A stretch of DNA of 64,000 bases from contig CM056378.1 of NCBI GenBank assembly GCA_029718625.1, forward strand, positions 63,387,027 to 63,451,026, given 5' to 3'. This document shows, piece by piece, positions 1 through 11,195 of this stretch (position 1 is its first letter; each line of letters opens with the position of its first letter). Made by a program: the position numbers and the translations under genes. Below the pieces are notes generated by a model. It worked only from the letters and a program-made list of their open reading frames with translations, was not told where the DNA came from and searched no databases. The stretch is from Synaphobranchus kaupii (taxonomy: Eukaryota > Chordata > Actinopteri > Anguilliformes > Synaphobranchidae).

Positions 1-2
1 CC

Positions 3-1072
3 CTAAGCCCACGGGCGTTCTGTGTCTGTGTGGAGGCGGGTCTGGCCCCGTTAAGACTAACGGGGGTCAGAATACTGACTTATATGGACGATTGGCTAAT
101 TATTGCCAATTCGAGAGTCAGAGTCATGGGAGACATGCAATTAGTTCTGGCACACAACTAGCTGCGCTCGGGTCCAGGGTAAACCTCCCCAAGAGCAATC
201 TCTCTCCCTCTCAGAGTGTAACGTTCTTGGGGCTGGTGCTAAACTCTGTTTCAATGTTAGCTCGCCTGTCAGCGGACCACATTTTATCCCTGCGGGACTG
301 TCTCTCTCTGTTCAAACCAGGCTTAAGAGTACAGTAGCGCACATGCCTCAGACTGCCAGGGCTGATGGCCTCAGCCTCGCAGGTTTTACCACTGGGGTTA
401 CTGAGAATGAGGGGCTTTATGAGGTGGGTTTCATCACTACACCTCAGCCTCGTGCGCGATCTCCATCGCCGTCTCACAGTGACGCACGAGTGCACGGCAG
501 CTCTACGTCATTGGGAGAACACAGACTTTTATACTCGGGGAACCCCTCTCGGGACCGTTCTCATGAGGAAAGTCGTAACGACAGATGCATCCCTCTCTGG
601 GTGGGGGGCCACTCAGGAAGGAGGTGTAGTGAATGGGATGTGGCCAACCCTGCTGCGCTCAGCTCACATCAATTATATGGAGCTCCTAACTATATGGATA
701 GCTCTCAGATATTTTCTACCCCTCTTAAGGCGACGGCATGTGCTAGTACGCTGCGACAATATGACTGCTGTAGCATACGTCAATCGCCAGGGGGGCATGC
801 GCTCTCTCCATCTCCACAGTCTAGCCCACAGACTGCTGGTATGAGGCAGCCATCACTTTCTGTCGTTACGTGCGACCCATGTTCCAAGCATTCTGAACAC
901 GGGCGCAGATCTGTTGTCAAGGGGAAACCCACTGTACAGGGAATGGCGTCTGCATCCCCAGACTGTGGAAATGCTATGGCAGAGATTTGGCCACGCAGCC
1001 GTCGATCTCTTCGCCTCGCACGAAAACGCCCATTGTCGTATGTTCTTCTACGGGACAAGAACGCGCCTCTAG
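3..1072 (+). pseudogene. DIRS reverse transcriptase-RNase H, broken
   Basis: Reading from base 3 gives an RT stretch with LSPR and then YMDDW at 81-95, the catalytic motif. A frameshift near 150-165 moves the frame to the one that reads GLVLNSVSM (the primer-grip side) and, after a stop at 335-337, the RNase H domain. RNase H has TTDASLSGWG (first Asp), YMELL (Glu) and RCDNMTAVAYVN (second Asp). After a TGA at 842-844, which reads like a decayed CGA, the same frame continues with ILNTGADLLSRG and a VDLFASHENAH segment, typical of the DIRS RNase H/methylase-side linker. It ends at a TAG at 1070-1072. Further fragments (LIAPRW, LLSQANGEIYHPCPE) lie in another frame to about 1340. Confidence 0.85.
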
Positions 1073-1196
1073 GCGTAGATGCACTTAGCCCACCCTTGGC
1101 CAAATGTGCTTCTATATGCATTTCCCCCCCTCGCTCTCATCTCTCCCACTCTAGCCAGAGTGAGAGAGCAGAGACACTGATCCTAATAGCGCCCAG

Positions 1197-2363
1197 GTGG
1201 TCGAAATCGCCGTGGCTGGCGGAGATAATCCCTCTCCTTTATGCACAGCCGTGCGCGCTCCCGTTACGTACGGACCTGCTGTCTCAGGCGAATGGGGAAA
1301 TATACCACCCCTGCCCAGAGCGAATAGCTCTTTGGGCTTGGCCCGTGAAAGGCACAACCTCGACGCATTAGGGCTCCGCCCTCGCGTGGTGGCAACCATT
1401 CAGAGCGCGAGAGCGTCTTCTACCAGATCACTTTATGACAATAACTGGCAGGTATTTGAAAGGTGGTGTGCCTCCCGTCAGTCAGTGCCTTATCAGTGCT
1501 CTGTTTCTGACGTGCTGTGTTTCTTACAAAACCTGATGGATGAAGGGAAATCCTTTTCTACCATTAAGGTCTACCTGGCAGCTATCACTACTTGTCATAT
1601 GGGTTTCAATGACAATACAGTGGGGCAGCATCCCCTCGTGCACAGGTTCATGCCTGTTGTTAAAAAGCTCATTCCCTCATGGGATTTATCACTGGTGCTG
1701 GAGGCTCTGTCCCAACGGCCATTCGAGCCTATAAATGGAATAGAGTTAAAATTACTGTCTCTAAAGACGGCACTGCTGCTCGCATTAGCCTCTGCGAAGC
1801 GGGTCAGTGATTTCCATGCGCTCTCAGTGCATCCCTCGTGTGCAATATTCTCCACTAATATGGATAAGGTTTTCCTTAAACCTAATCCTGCCTTTATGCC
1901 TAAAAGCTTCCCAGCTTTCACCTGTGAGGTGTTGGAGCTTTCCGCTTTTCACCCACTGCCTTTTTCTTCGGAGGAAGAGCAAAGGCTACATATGCTGTGT
2001 CCTGTGCGTGTTCTCCACACGTATATGACAAGGACTAGGGCTTTCAGAAAGAGCAATCAGCTGTATGTCGCCTGGGCCCCCGTCTGCAAAGGGAAAGCCA
2101 TCTCTAAGCAGCGGCTGTCCCATTAGCTTGTGGAAGCTATTGTTATGGCATATGGTTCAAAGGGGGTAACGCCTCCCTCGGGTCTGAGGGCTCATTCTAC
2201 GAGGGGCGTGGCTGCATCGTGGGCCCTATTCCATGGGGTCTCCATGCAGGAAATATGTTCAGCCGCAGGCTGGGCTTCTCCACACACTTTTGTGAGGTTT
2301 TACCGTCTGGATGTTACCAGGACACCGGTAGCCCACTCAGTGTTGGGGGTGAGCTCTGTGTGA
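1197..2363 (+). pseudogene. DIRS tyrosine recombinase, one premature stop
   Basis: The open frame covers 1197-2126, stops at a TAG at 2124-2126, then continues in the same frame to 2363. The N-terminal part has a core-binding (SAM-like) segment, RSLYDNNWQVFERWC followed by SVSDVLCFLQNL. The catalytic part has the first Arg region ALASAKRVSDFHALS, where Lys stands next to the expected Arg, and after the stop HSTRGVAASW (H-x-x-R box) and GWASPHTFVRFYRLDV (final His/Trp region and nucleophile Tyr). The recombinase joins circular cDNA to the chromosome. The residues before about 1340 overlap the end of the polymerase gene in another frame, so the true start is probably downstream of 1197. The single stop fits a TGG to TAG change. 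Confidence 0.88.
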
Positions 2364-2600
2364 GCCACACACATCTCACTACGGGTGTAGTACTTCACAC
2401 TGTTCCCGGACCCCGGTTACTACACTGGACAGTGGACTGTGTTTTGTACTTGCCTACAGGGGATGCGCCAGGCACCACCCTCCTGTTAAGGAGGGAGGCC
2501 TCCCTTGCTGGCTTGACAGCGTCTCAGCTGTGAGCATATGGCAATCCGGGAGTTGTCCAAATCTCCCATAGGTGGATCTCGAAACGAGATGATGAAAGAG

Positions 2601-2906
2601 AACTTTAGGTTACTGTCGTAACCCCGGTTCTCTGAAACATCGAGTGGAGAGATCCACCAACATTGCCCTGCTTGCTGCGTGCGAGAAGCGAATATGTTCA
2701 CTGAAGAGAAGTAGCGTTGCAGTGTCCTATATGCTCGTACAAGGAGGGCGGGAGCCTCCTTCGCATTGGACACGCTACTGTCTGTCAGGGCCAGACGTGG
2801 TGCAATTGGATGCTTCTGCGGTGGTCATGACCGGATGTCATTCCCATAGGTGGATCTCTCCACTCGATGTTTCAGAGAACCGGGGTTACGACAGTAACCT
2901 AAAGTT
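2601..2906. repeat. DIRS 3' inverted repeat, 58-bp perfect arms
   Basis: Bases 2601-2658 are the exact reverse complement of 2849-2906, with a 190-bp loop. A short direct copy of CCCATAGGTGGATCTC lies at about 2566-2581 and again at 2844-2859. DIRS elements end in inverted terminal repeats and an internal complementary region that help close the cDNA circle; this structure is the 3' version of it. The perfect match contrasts with the decayed coding part. Confidence 0.85.
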
Positions 2907-4438
2907 TTATATTGGCTACACAATTATAATCTATATGAGGCGATATATTTTTTTTTTCTTTCAGTAAGACGTTTAGCTAAAACCCTTTTCTAAAAATTTG
3001 TTTGTTGTCAGGTAATTTTAGTGTAGATCACGCACTGCGTGAATGATTGCTCTTTTAATCTGAACCGCTGACTTTCTAGTAGCCTATAACCCTTTGTATA
3101 AGGGCTCCCCACATAGATGACTGAACATCGACATTCAATTTGGGGAGAGAAAAAATCCTCTGCTTTTAAAAAAGAGGATAAACTATGGCCCTTGTCACCC
3201 TTTTGATAACTTTACCGTTTGAAAACACAATGTTTTACAATAGGCTACTTACCACGGAATGGTCAGAACTTGAGAACACAAATTGTCATGTCATATTTCC
3301 GTAGCTAATCCATATTTAAAACGCTCACCATATAGTAGCCTAATCCAGAAAACTATATAACTACAAGGAAAAAATACAAAAAGTTTATATGAGGTTTATA
3401 GAAAAAGTTTATATTTTTACTTGCAGCGCTTATGACTGGAATCATTTTGCACAATACCTACGAATGATACTGAACTACGAGTATAGTGAACTGAAAGTGC
3501 TGTTGGAATATTTGTGAGCTTGCGCAACTGACCGCATCAGTGAACGAATCACATAGTCAGTGACTAGAATCTTTGTACTGAACTGAACGATTCGAATCAG
3601 TAAAGTGATTCGTAATTTCCACTAATATAAGGTGGCTGCAATAACCTAGAACGTTTTACAAACCGTTTTATATTATTATTGACAAATTGTTATTCTTTTC
3701 AAGGAATGTACACTGCTTATTTTATCTGTAATGCTTAGTGATGCTTCCATTGCTTTTTAAATGTGTGTTTTGCCCTTCTGATTCGCTTTGCTTATTTGAT
3801 TTTCCTTTCTCGACCAAACGGGTTTTCCCCTGCTTTATTGGAAATACGCGGGTTGAGAATTTTTGTGTTGCTGTGTTCCAAAGTATTGTCGTGGTCATTC
3901 TACTTTGTGCATTGCTCAACTTTCCCTAGTGGCTTTGACATGTTTGGTATATATGGATGGGTGATTTTTGTTATTGGTTATACTGACTGTCCCAGTATCT
4001 TATTTGTGCCTTGCAAATGGTGCATTATTGAGTATTTTATTGAGTAATAATAAATTTTTCCCAATTGTCCCCTCCTCCTTTCTTTAGAACCAAACAAAAC
4101 CTTTTGGAGTGGTCTGTGCCTGTACTCACAAGTGGTTTACCAGACAGTGGCCCTTCCCTCACTGCATGTGCTGATTTAAATAATGGTAATTGAGTGCACT
4201 TTCACCCATTTGTGTCACTTCCTCCTATATTTGAGTGTGTGTGTGTGTGTAGGTAGCTGTGCACGAGCATGCGTGGCTGTCCGCGGGACCCGCTCTTGGG
4301 ACAGGTAACCTATTTCTGCAGCCGGCCTGCTACCCTCCGAATTGTTGATTTCTAGTGACAGTCAGTATTAACGGTTCTGTGTTAGTATTTGCCATTTTAG
4401 CTAGTGGAAATAAAGTGTTTCTTAACCTTTCCATTGTG
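2907..4438. other. No gene recognised; AT-rich spacer
   Basis: I see no protein homology here. Open frames around 3722-4047 on both strands have no recognisable domain and look like chance frames in T-rich DNA. A short GT run lies at about 4238-4250. The tail before 4434 (AATAAAG, then the TTGTG target site) is the left flank of the following LTR. Confidence 0.5.
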
Positions 4439-5100
4439 TGTGAGTCTCCCACGAAAGTGAGGACCACTAGAGGAGGCGAGGAGTGTACATAAAGAAAATA
4501 AAGAAAGGGAATAAAAACTCCAGAGGCATACCCAAACAAAAATCAACCCAGGAGAAGTGGTGAGACTCGAAGACACGAGTATAAATAGCAAATATGCCCC
4601 AAGCTCACCAATAGAGCAAAACAAAAGAGGGAGGCAGAAACAGAGAAAAACACCTCCGGCACGTAAAACTATAACGGCCGAAATAAGGAGGTGAGGAAAA
4701 GAAAAAGAGAGTTACTTCTCGCTCTCAATAAAGGAGAGCACTAAAACAGAAAAGTAAAGGAATGAAAGAAACAAAAGAAACTGTCTCCGAACGAAAGTGC
4801 AAAGAGAAAACAAAATCCTATAACGGAGCTCTAATGCAACTAAAGCCAGTCCCACATAAAATTAAAGCAAAGCTTTAAAATGAAGTGGTCGCGTTTCCTA
4901 TAACGATACCTGGCTTTGAGTACGTGGCGATGTAACACCAAAGCACCGGAAAAGGGAAGCGAGGTGTATTTATAGCCGGAAGCACACCTGAGACGGGTAA
5001 ATTGATAGCCGGGGAGAGGAAAAAACACGGCACAGACGCCGTTCCGGAGCTGCGAGAAACCCTAAGCGGAGAAGGGGCGGCGACCAGAAAAACCGTGACA
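4439..5100 (-). mobile_element. Solo LTR, Gypsy-type, TSD TTGTG
   Basis: The 662-bp block starts TGTGAG and ends GTGACA, and is flanked by TTGTG on both sides (4434-4438 and 5101-5105). No internal coding region is present, so this is a solo LTR left by recombination. Its composition and short shared blocks (GCAAGTCCCACATA-like, AAGTGGTCGC, TACCTGGCTT, and a G-rich terminus ending in TGACA) resemble the minus-strand LTR at 19662-20288, which suggests a related Gypsy family in the same orientation. Confidence 0.8.
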
Positions 5101-5105
5101 TTGTG

Positions 5106-5655
5106 TTAATTTCTAGTATTCATAATTGTTTTAAATAAAATTACCCATCCTGAGTTGAGCTCCACTTCTCAGACTGTTATTATAAATTTACTTGTGCTTT
5201 TGGGGAAGATTCTCCCTTTTGTATGCTGTATCTATATCAAACTAGCCTTTAGGTGGCATAGTTGAGCATAACCCTGCAAGCAGTTTTTGGCGGGTCACAA
5301 TCGTAACCACATTCACATCGATGTAGCTAGCAAATAGATAATTACTGCAAATGATGTTGTCTCCTCAAAATGCGTTCTGGACCGATAGCTTGGCTCAAGC
5401 GACGATGAAAAGCAGTAGCAATCTTTTATGTTTATTATGAGGGTAAAAAAAGTTTGCCTTCATTCTGAAACAGTAGCAAAACAAATTAGTTTACAGACCA
5501 CCACAGTTTAGTTACCTGTGTAATTTATCCCTTGCCAAACCAAAAATAAAACTTTAGCAATTATATTTCAGCCATAATTTTACAAACAGACATTTCATAA
5601 ATAGATTTGTCCTGTGCTAATAATGAGCAGAAGTGGGACCCACAACATTAAAACT
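5106..5655. other. No feature recognised
   Basis: AT-rich spacer between two solo LTRs. I see no open frame with homology and no terminal repeats. Confidence 0.4.
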
Positions 5656-5660
5656 GTATT

Positions 5661-6564
5661 TGTGATGCTCTCACTCCCGTCCTTTTGTGTCCCATGTTTT
5701 ACCTGTTCCCTCTCGTATCGTGTTGTTTGTATTCCTATTTGTTTCCCTCGTGCTGCAGGCTGGGCGTGGTTTTTCCTTTCATGTCACTCTGTTCCACTAC
5801 TCTTTACCCGCCTATCCCTTTCCTCCTTTCCGCATGCATTCTGCACACTCTCTGCTCCGTTAATCACTCACGCATACATTCGCACGCGACACTCAATTGA
5901 CACTTGTTAACTTTTGTATTTAGTTTGTCCTGTGCCAGTTCGTTAAGTCTCTTTGTGGTAACACTCTGGTCTTTGTCTCGTGGATACATTGTATCTAGTC
6001 CTGTCTTGCCTGCTTTAAAAGCCTTCGTCTTGTATCAGCGTTAACTCGCTGTTTCCAGTCCTATCCAGCTTTAATTAGCTCTCACCAGGAATGGCGTAAA
6101 CACGCTGTTCATTCTGTCCTGCCTCGCTGTACTAACTTTTGTCTGCTCCAAGTCTACCAGCCTGCAGCTGTGCATGCTTCCTGCCTGTGCTCCAGTTGTG
6201 CCACCTACAGCTTGTGTGCATCCTGCTTGTGCTGCTGTTCTGCCAACCTGCTGCTGTGTGTGCATCCAGCCGGTGCTCCAGCTCTGCTAACCTGCAGCTG
6301 TTCGTGCCACTCCACTCTCCCCTGTCTCCCGCTCCCCACTCCCCCCCTGCTCAACCAGCCCTGATTCCTGCCACCATCCAGTCCCTGGCCTCTCCCATTC
6401 CCGCTGATCCCCTGCTAATCCATCCCTGGTTGTCTGTCTATTCTGTGTTATCTCCCTATGCTTCAGGAGGAATTCTGGTCGAAGGAATAAATTATTGGAG
6501 TTATTGGAACTTCCTGTGTGTTGAGTCGTGCATTTGAGTCCAGTTCATACTCGGAACCGTAACA
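5661..6564 (+). mobile_element. Solo LTR, 904 bp, TSD GTATT
   Basis: The block starts TGTGATGC and ends CCGTAACA, and is bounded by GTATT at 5656-5660 and 6565-6569. A TATA-like CTTTAAAAG lies at about 6013, a polyadenylation-like AATAAA at about 6487, and a C-rich central segment at 6100-6420. Frames across it (about 5614-5910 and 6139-6537) are artefacts of the C-rich tract. The orientation is inferred from the TATA and AATAAA order. The family is unassigned; Ty3/Gypsy is most likely. Confidence 0.8.
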
Positions 6565-6569
6565 GTATT

Positions 6570-8146
6570 ACTGAGAAAGTTGCTCCTGCAGCCAAACTAT
6601 GAATGGAAACCTCAAACTCTGTGTTTTATCTGTAATAGTACATGATCCGTGACAACTCTGCAGAATACGGAGTGTCTAAGTGTCACTATTTTCCCGTAGC
6701 AAGTCCATTTAACAAGTAACCCCCCACCCAGTTTATACCTACCCATGCATGACATAGTGTACAATAGCATCTATGTGTGAGTTCATAAATATATTTATTC
6801 ATCATGTAAAATTTGAATTCCGTCATAGCAGCAAGACAAACCAACAATAGCCTGATAGTATTCCAAAAAAACAGTGAAAAGCCCTGCTCACTCAAATGCA
6901 AAATAAATGTGAAATTATTGTCATATTCTACTATAAATATCTGCTACTAAATATGAAATGAATATACAATCCTACCATTGGTTTTAAGCATAGAGATGTC
7001 CCTTTCAAAATGCATTGGTCATTTATTGTCTTGGACAATCTATTTAAGAAGTACACACCAGTTTAGCTCGTTATTACACACCATCGAATGTCTGCGCGCA
7101 ACACCCCATACTGTACCTGCAGCTCTGAAGTATTTCACGATTCCGGTTTTATTCACAGCTGTTTTATCCGATAGAGGACAGTATATCCTTTTCAACTGTG
7201 TTTGTCATTTATTCTGGGATGCTTTGACCAATAATTTGCAGCCCAGCGTAACAGAATTTTTAATCTAGTCAATGTATGACGCAAATAGCTACAGAACACG
7301 CAATCGCTGACAGGAGTTTTTCTTCCACGATATGAGAAAAGTACTGCTTGTTTCTTCTCGCTGGCTACATATATACGTTCGTTTTTCACTCAATCACTGA
7401 CTTGTCCAGTAGGCTATGTTAGATATGGTTATTTTGCATTTACAGTTTTTTCACACTGTAGTGTAAACATTAATTTCTCAGTCGTGTTTTCTGGTTGATG
7501 TACCGATTTTCATTGAAGTTTGAACATTTGGCAGCATTTTCCTGTTGGTGGAATATTATTTTATTGTAGTGTTATCGTACATAATATAGGCTAAAGGCTT
7601 ATCTTCCTGGGCTATACTTGTCACTTTGGGCATGGGAAATACTCATTCTAATTTACTGTGTGCTGCTATATAGATGAATGTAAAAAAGTTTCCTTGGAGT
7701 CATTATGAATGGGAACATTCTTTTTTTTTTTTTTTTTTACTACAGAAAAATGCCATCCCAGGGCAAAAGAATACATACAGGGGAAACTGATGTTTATTGA
7801 AGTACAAGAGTGAATGATTAGGCTACATAGGTGTGTGTAACAGTGTGATATCAATGTTTTCATCTTAAACCATCACAAGGGGCAAATGTATATGCTTTAT
7901 AATGGACAAAACATTTGATTTTAATTTTATGACGTATTGGATAGGGTTTTGGACCCATAGATATGAACCCCCCTATACTGATGAAAAGGTGGTAATTCCT
8001 GCTTGAAAATGATGCAAAAGTGAGTTTTATAATCCAAAACATTTGATTTGTAGTTAAATATATAATTATTTTATGATTTAGAACATTGCACAATTTATCC
8101 ATTTGGATAGATTTGGAGACACTAATGGACAACAGGGTACACTACC
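6570..8146. other. No gene recognised
   Basis: AT-rich DNA without a supported gene. A poly-T run lies at 7722-7738. Short frames here show no known domain. Confidence 0.4.
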
Positions 8147-8148
8147 TA

Positions 8149-8393
8149 CAGTTGAAGTCGGAAGTTTACATACACTTAGGTTGAAATCATTAAAACAATA
8201 AAACCACTCCACAGATTTCATGTTAGCAAACTACAGTGCTAGCAAGTCAGTTAGGACATCTACTTTGAGCATGACACAAGTAATTTTTCCAACAATTGTT
8301 TACAGACAGATTATTTCACTTTTAATTCACTATATCACAATTCCAGTGGGTCAGAAGTTTACATACACTAAGTTGACTGTGCCTTTAAATTTT
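8149..8393 (+). mobile_element. Tc1-like terminal repeat with IR/DR signals
   Basis: Preceded by TA (8147-8148), the block begins CAGTTGAAGTCGGAAGTTTA and repeats the core TCAGAAGTTTACATACACT at about 8351-8370. Two copies of a transposase-binding direct repeat about 200 bp apart in one end are the IR/DR layout of Tc1/mariner elements of the Sleeping Beauty kind. The opposite end and the transposase were not found nearby, so this is a fragment, or the left part of the composite that continues at 8394. Confidence 0.75.
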
Positions 8394-8811
8394 TAATATT
8401 TGGTTGCATATCCTTTACATGCCATGACTTCCTGATGTCTGTGACCCAACAACATCAAACGACTCTTGATATCTTATTTTCTGGTACTCTTACAAGCGAT
8501 ACTATAACATCTCTGTATTTGAATGGATCTCTATGGGAATTGGGGGGTGGGAGTAGATTTAGCTGTAGATTATGCTGGACTAGTATGGAATACATGATTG
8601 GTAAAATGGCTGTAAGTCATCAAGGGTCTGAGGTATCAAACGAGCCTGAAACCATCACTCTGCTGCCAGATATGCAGTAGATATGGATGGATCACTTTAA
8701 GGGTTGTTGTTATAGTACCAGAAAACAAGATGCCAAGAGTCTTTTGGTGTTGTTGGGTCACAGACATCAGGAAGTCATGGCATGCAAAGGATATGCAACC
8801 AAATATTAAAG
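8394..8811. mobile_element. Palindromic MITE carrying a shared core
   Basis: The ends are inverted repeats of about 100 bp: 8394-8512 begins TTAATATTTGGTTGCATATC and its complement lies at 8711-8811. Between them lies a core with GGGTCTGAGGTATCAAACGA (about 8621-8640) and CTGCCAGATATGCAGTAGAT (about 8662). The same core recurs at 29776-31050 and, as a palindrome, at 56820-57215. No coding capacity is seen. The terminal bases resemble the sub-terminal part of Tc1 elements, so it may be a Tc1 derivative. Confidence 0.65.
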
Positions 8812-9190
8812 ATTTTACCCGTGTCTACGCCAGTGTAGTAGAACAGTGACGGATGCGGGATTGTTTTTCCCCTAGCTGGCTCCGCCTACGTGCCTATGAC
8901 GCGCTACCGATCAATCGCCCCTCCCCCACAACTGTAACTCCCTCCTCCCCCCCTCCCATCCGTGCTCTCACTCTCAAGCCCAATTTGCATCTTTTCAAAT
9001 TATGAAGTGGGCGGAGATAGAACAAAAGCCAGTGTTTATTACCCCTTTAACAAGGGGGGAGTTTTTCCCCATTTCACTTAACAAGGGGAGCGGCGCTCCC
9101 CCACATTCAATGGCAATTCGAACCCTGCTCCTCGGCTTCCCTGGGAAAGCTTATTTCAAGGTGCTGAAAAAAAAATAAAATAAAGGAAAG
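8812..9190. other. GC-richer spacer, unassigned repeat
   Basis: The block has C-runs, CCGCCTACG and ACAAGGGG motifs occurring twice (about 9048 and 9082), unlike its AT-rich surroundings. It is probably a transposon remnant or the 5' flank of the LINE fragment that follows. No gene is seen. Confidence 0.3.
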
Positions 9191-9194
9191 GAGG

Positions 9195-9585
9195 CTTCGA
9201 CCGATAGTCAAACCTCAGATTCAGGAGGAACAATGTGGGTTTCGTCCTGGCCATGGACCATTGTACCAGATTTTACCCTCTTGTGGATATTTGAGGGGGC
9301 ATGGGAGTTTGCTAATCCAGTCTACATGTGCTTTGTGGATTTGGAGAAGGCTTACGACCGTGTTCCCCAAGGTATCTTGTGGGTGGTGCTTCAGTATGAG
9401 GTGCCGTGGTCGCTACTGCGGGCCATTCCCGGGGCAGACCGAGAACATTCTGGAGGGATTAAATCTTTCAGCTAGCCTGGGGATCCCCCAGGATGAGTTG
9501 GAGGAAGTCGCTGGGAAGAGGGATGTCTGGGCTACTCTGCTTGCCCTGTTGCCACCGCAACCCTGACTTGGATTAAGCATTTTAC
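9195..9585 (+). mobile_element. Rex-like LINE fragment, internally deleted
   Basis: The translation of about 9195-9430 gives QIQEEQCGFRPGHG, then WEFANPVYMCFVDLEKAYDR and VPQG. This is RT motif A of a teleost non-LTR element, with the Asp of FVDLEKAYD. From about 9440 it jumps to the C-terminal/3' end signature (LGIPQDELEEVAG, DVWATLLALLPP). The middle of the RT, including the FADD motif, is deleted. A frameshift separates the GFRPGHG part from the rest. Clade Rex1-like is a judgement from memory of the family. Confidence 0.75.
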
Positions 9586-9947
9586 TGGAGGTATAACTGT
9601 GTGTCCAGAGAAAGACTGACTGGCTAACAGTAGGCTCAGATCTCCCTCTGCATGACTATTGCCTTGTGCAGTATACACCACACTCAAAACATACACTGCA
9701 TATACCTCTGTGTCTAGAACACTTAACCAGTGTTACATACAAACATTACACAAACAAAACACACACACATTTTTTACCTGGACTACTTGCCATAGTTTGG
9801 CCCTTTCGGCCAACTTGACACGTCACCTTCTGTCTAGACTACATTTTCCACAGTTTGGCTAACTGGACATTCCAACAAGTACATTGGGACGTCTTCACAC
9901 CGTTTCTTTATGTGTGTTTATACAAGCTTACTACGAGTAGGCTACAC

Positions 9948-11195
9948 TCAAAAGGTGCTATATAGTACCTAAAAGCGGTTCTTTAGCTGGTAATGATAGG
10001 GGAACTATATTTGAATGGGGCTGTATAGTACTACATGGTTCAGGGAAGCATGTAGGATCCTCTATGGTGACTTTAAGACCCTAATGGTTCTTGAACAGGG
10101 AACCTCTATGTTGCCGTGAAGAACCTAATGGTTCTTGAACAGGGAACTTCTATGGTGCCTTGAAGAACCAAAGGGTTCTTGAACAGGGACGCATGTAGGA
10201 ACCCCTATGGTGACTTTAAGAACCTAATGGTTATTTTTCAATATTTTTTGTTGAATAGGCATAGTCGTTGGGGATACTGCTTTGTCATTTGGGAGATTCA
10301 AACCCATACCCCTTAGGATTAGGCTACGTTGTTGATTTAATGTACACAGATCTATCCTAACTCTTACATTTAGAACTGGTTTAACCTGTCCAGCTTAATC
10401 CTCTCACATTAATTACTCAGTTAATATAAGGATACGTTTATGATTGATCAGATCATCGTCGTTTGCAGAATAGCGGCAAATAGCATCGGATATGGAGAGT
10501 AAGTCTACAAGAAGATCTAATCCAATCTCATCATCCCGTTTATAATTGTTGTTTTAAATGGTAAAAACAACAATTATAAACGGTTTTATTTATAAATGAT
10601 TTTTATGGAATCCCTGCACAAAAAGTGAAAGGGAAGGATGGTAACTTGGTATGGATGGTAACTGATGCTGTGCTGGGTAGCCTATCATTTGTCATCACAT
10701 CATCAGCAATGGCGTACACATTAAGCGCAGGACTCACAGTCCAAACGTCACAGGTTCGAGCCCTGCCTGTCACAAAATTCGGCCAGGACGGGAATGCTAA
10801 ATGGATCACAAAATTACTGATGCACACCTGAATCCCCTGTGAATTTGTGTATTTAATGTGAAGCAGCACTTTATTATTTTTTATATATATAAACCTGAAA
10901 TTTTCTACCTGCCAGATGGTAAAATCTACCTGCGTTTGACTGGTGGCTGGTGTTAATTTCCCACCCTGGTCGTGAGGTCTCGCAATCCGAGGCAGGCATC
11001 AAGCCATTGCGGAGCCGGTACAGCCACACTCCCTTGCCCGTGAGTGTGCACATTAATTCCATTCTGAAGAACCACTGAACTAACGAAGAACCAGTAAAGC
11101 ACCCCTGAAGAACCATTTTGGTTCTTCATGCTGGTTCTTGGAAACGATTAGTGCCATATAGAACTTATGGTGCTTTTAAAGAAACTCTGAAGTAC
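9948..11195. repeat. GGTTCTT-rich repeat element with tandem 44-bp units
   Basis: The left end (CAAAAGGTGCTATATAGTAC) and the right end around 11140-11195, read in complement (AAAAGCACCATAAGTTCTAT), are imperfect inverted repeats. At 10035-10230 there are about four imperfect units of roughly 44-55 bp, each containing GGTTCTTGAACAGGGA. At 11060-11140 AAGAACCA/TGGTTCTT inverted motifs occur. This is probably a non-autonomous DNA element common in fish. Frames at 10603-10869 are not credible genes. Confidence 0.5.
10703..10776 (+). repeat. tRNA-like sequence (SINE head or tRNA pseudogene)
   Basis: The stretch contains AAGCGCAGGACTCACAGTCC (D/anticodon side) and ACAGGTTCGAGCCCTGCCTGT, a T-arm with a CAGG/CCTG stem and a consensus B box. 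The 5' side does not close a clean acceptor stem. It is therefore a degenerate tRNA-derived piece inside the GGTTCTT-rich repeat and not a working tRNA. Confidence 0.45.

Larger units (their letters stand above)
1..2906 (+). mobile_element. DIRS-type retrotransposon, 3' portion
   Basis: The window opens inside the reverse transcriptase of a tyrosine-recombinase retrotransposon. In order there are the RT palm (YMDD at 81-92), RNase H, an integration gene of the tyrosine recombinase type, and a 3' end with a perfect inverted repeat (2601-2658 and 2849-2906). That gene order, and inverted repeats in place of LTRs, are diagnostic of the DIRS group, which integrates by recombination and not with a DDE integrase. 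The copy is decayed by frameshifts and stops but is well preserved in the recombinase. The 5' part (gag and RT fingers) lies outside the window. Confidence 0.9.

Noticed and set aside
343..1371. A 342-codon open frame on the plus strand
   Set aside because: For most of its length it is the wrong frame of the DIRS RT-RNase H; only its last part (LIAPRW onward) matches DIRS after a frameshift. Not a separate gene.
3722..4047. Overlapping frames that look membrane-like
   Set aside because: T-rich DNA gives hydrophobic translations by chance; no homology or start context.
5614..6537. Open frames in the C-rich region (up to 132 codons)
   Set aside because: They lie inside a solo LTR and have low-complexity Ser/Pro/Cys composition.
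10035..10230. CRISPR-like spaced repeats
   Set aside because: Units are imperfect, of variable length and without spacers; the DNA is eukaryotic.
10703..10776. Functional tRNA gene
   Set aside because: Good B box but no clean acceptor or D stem; sits in a repeat.
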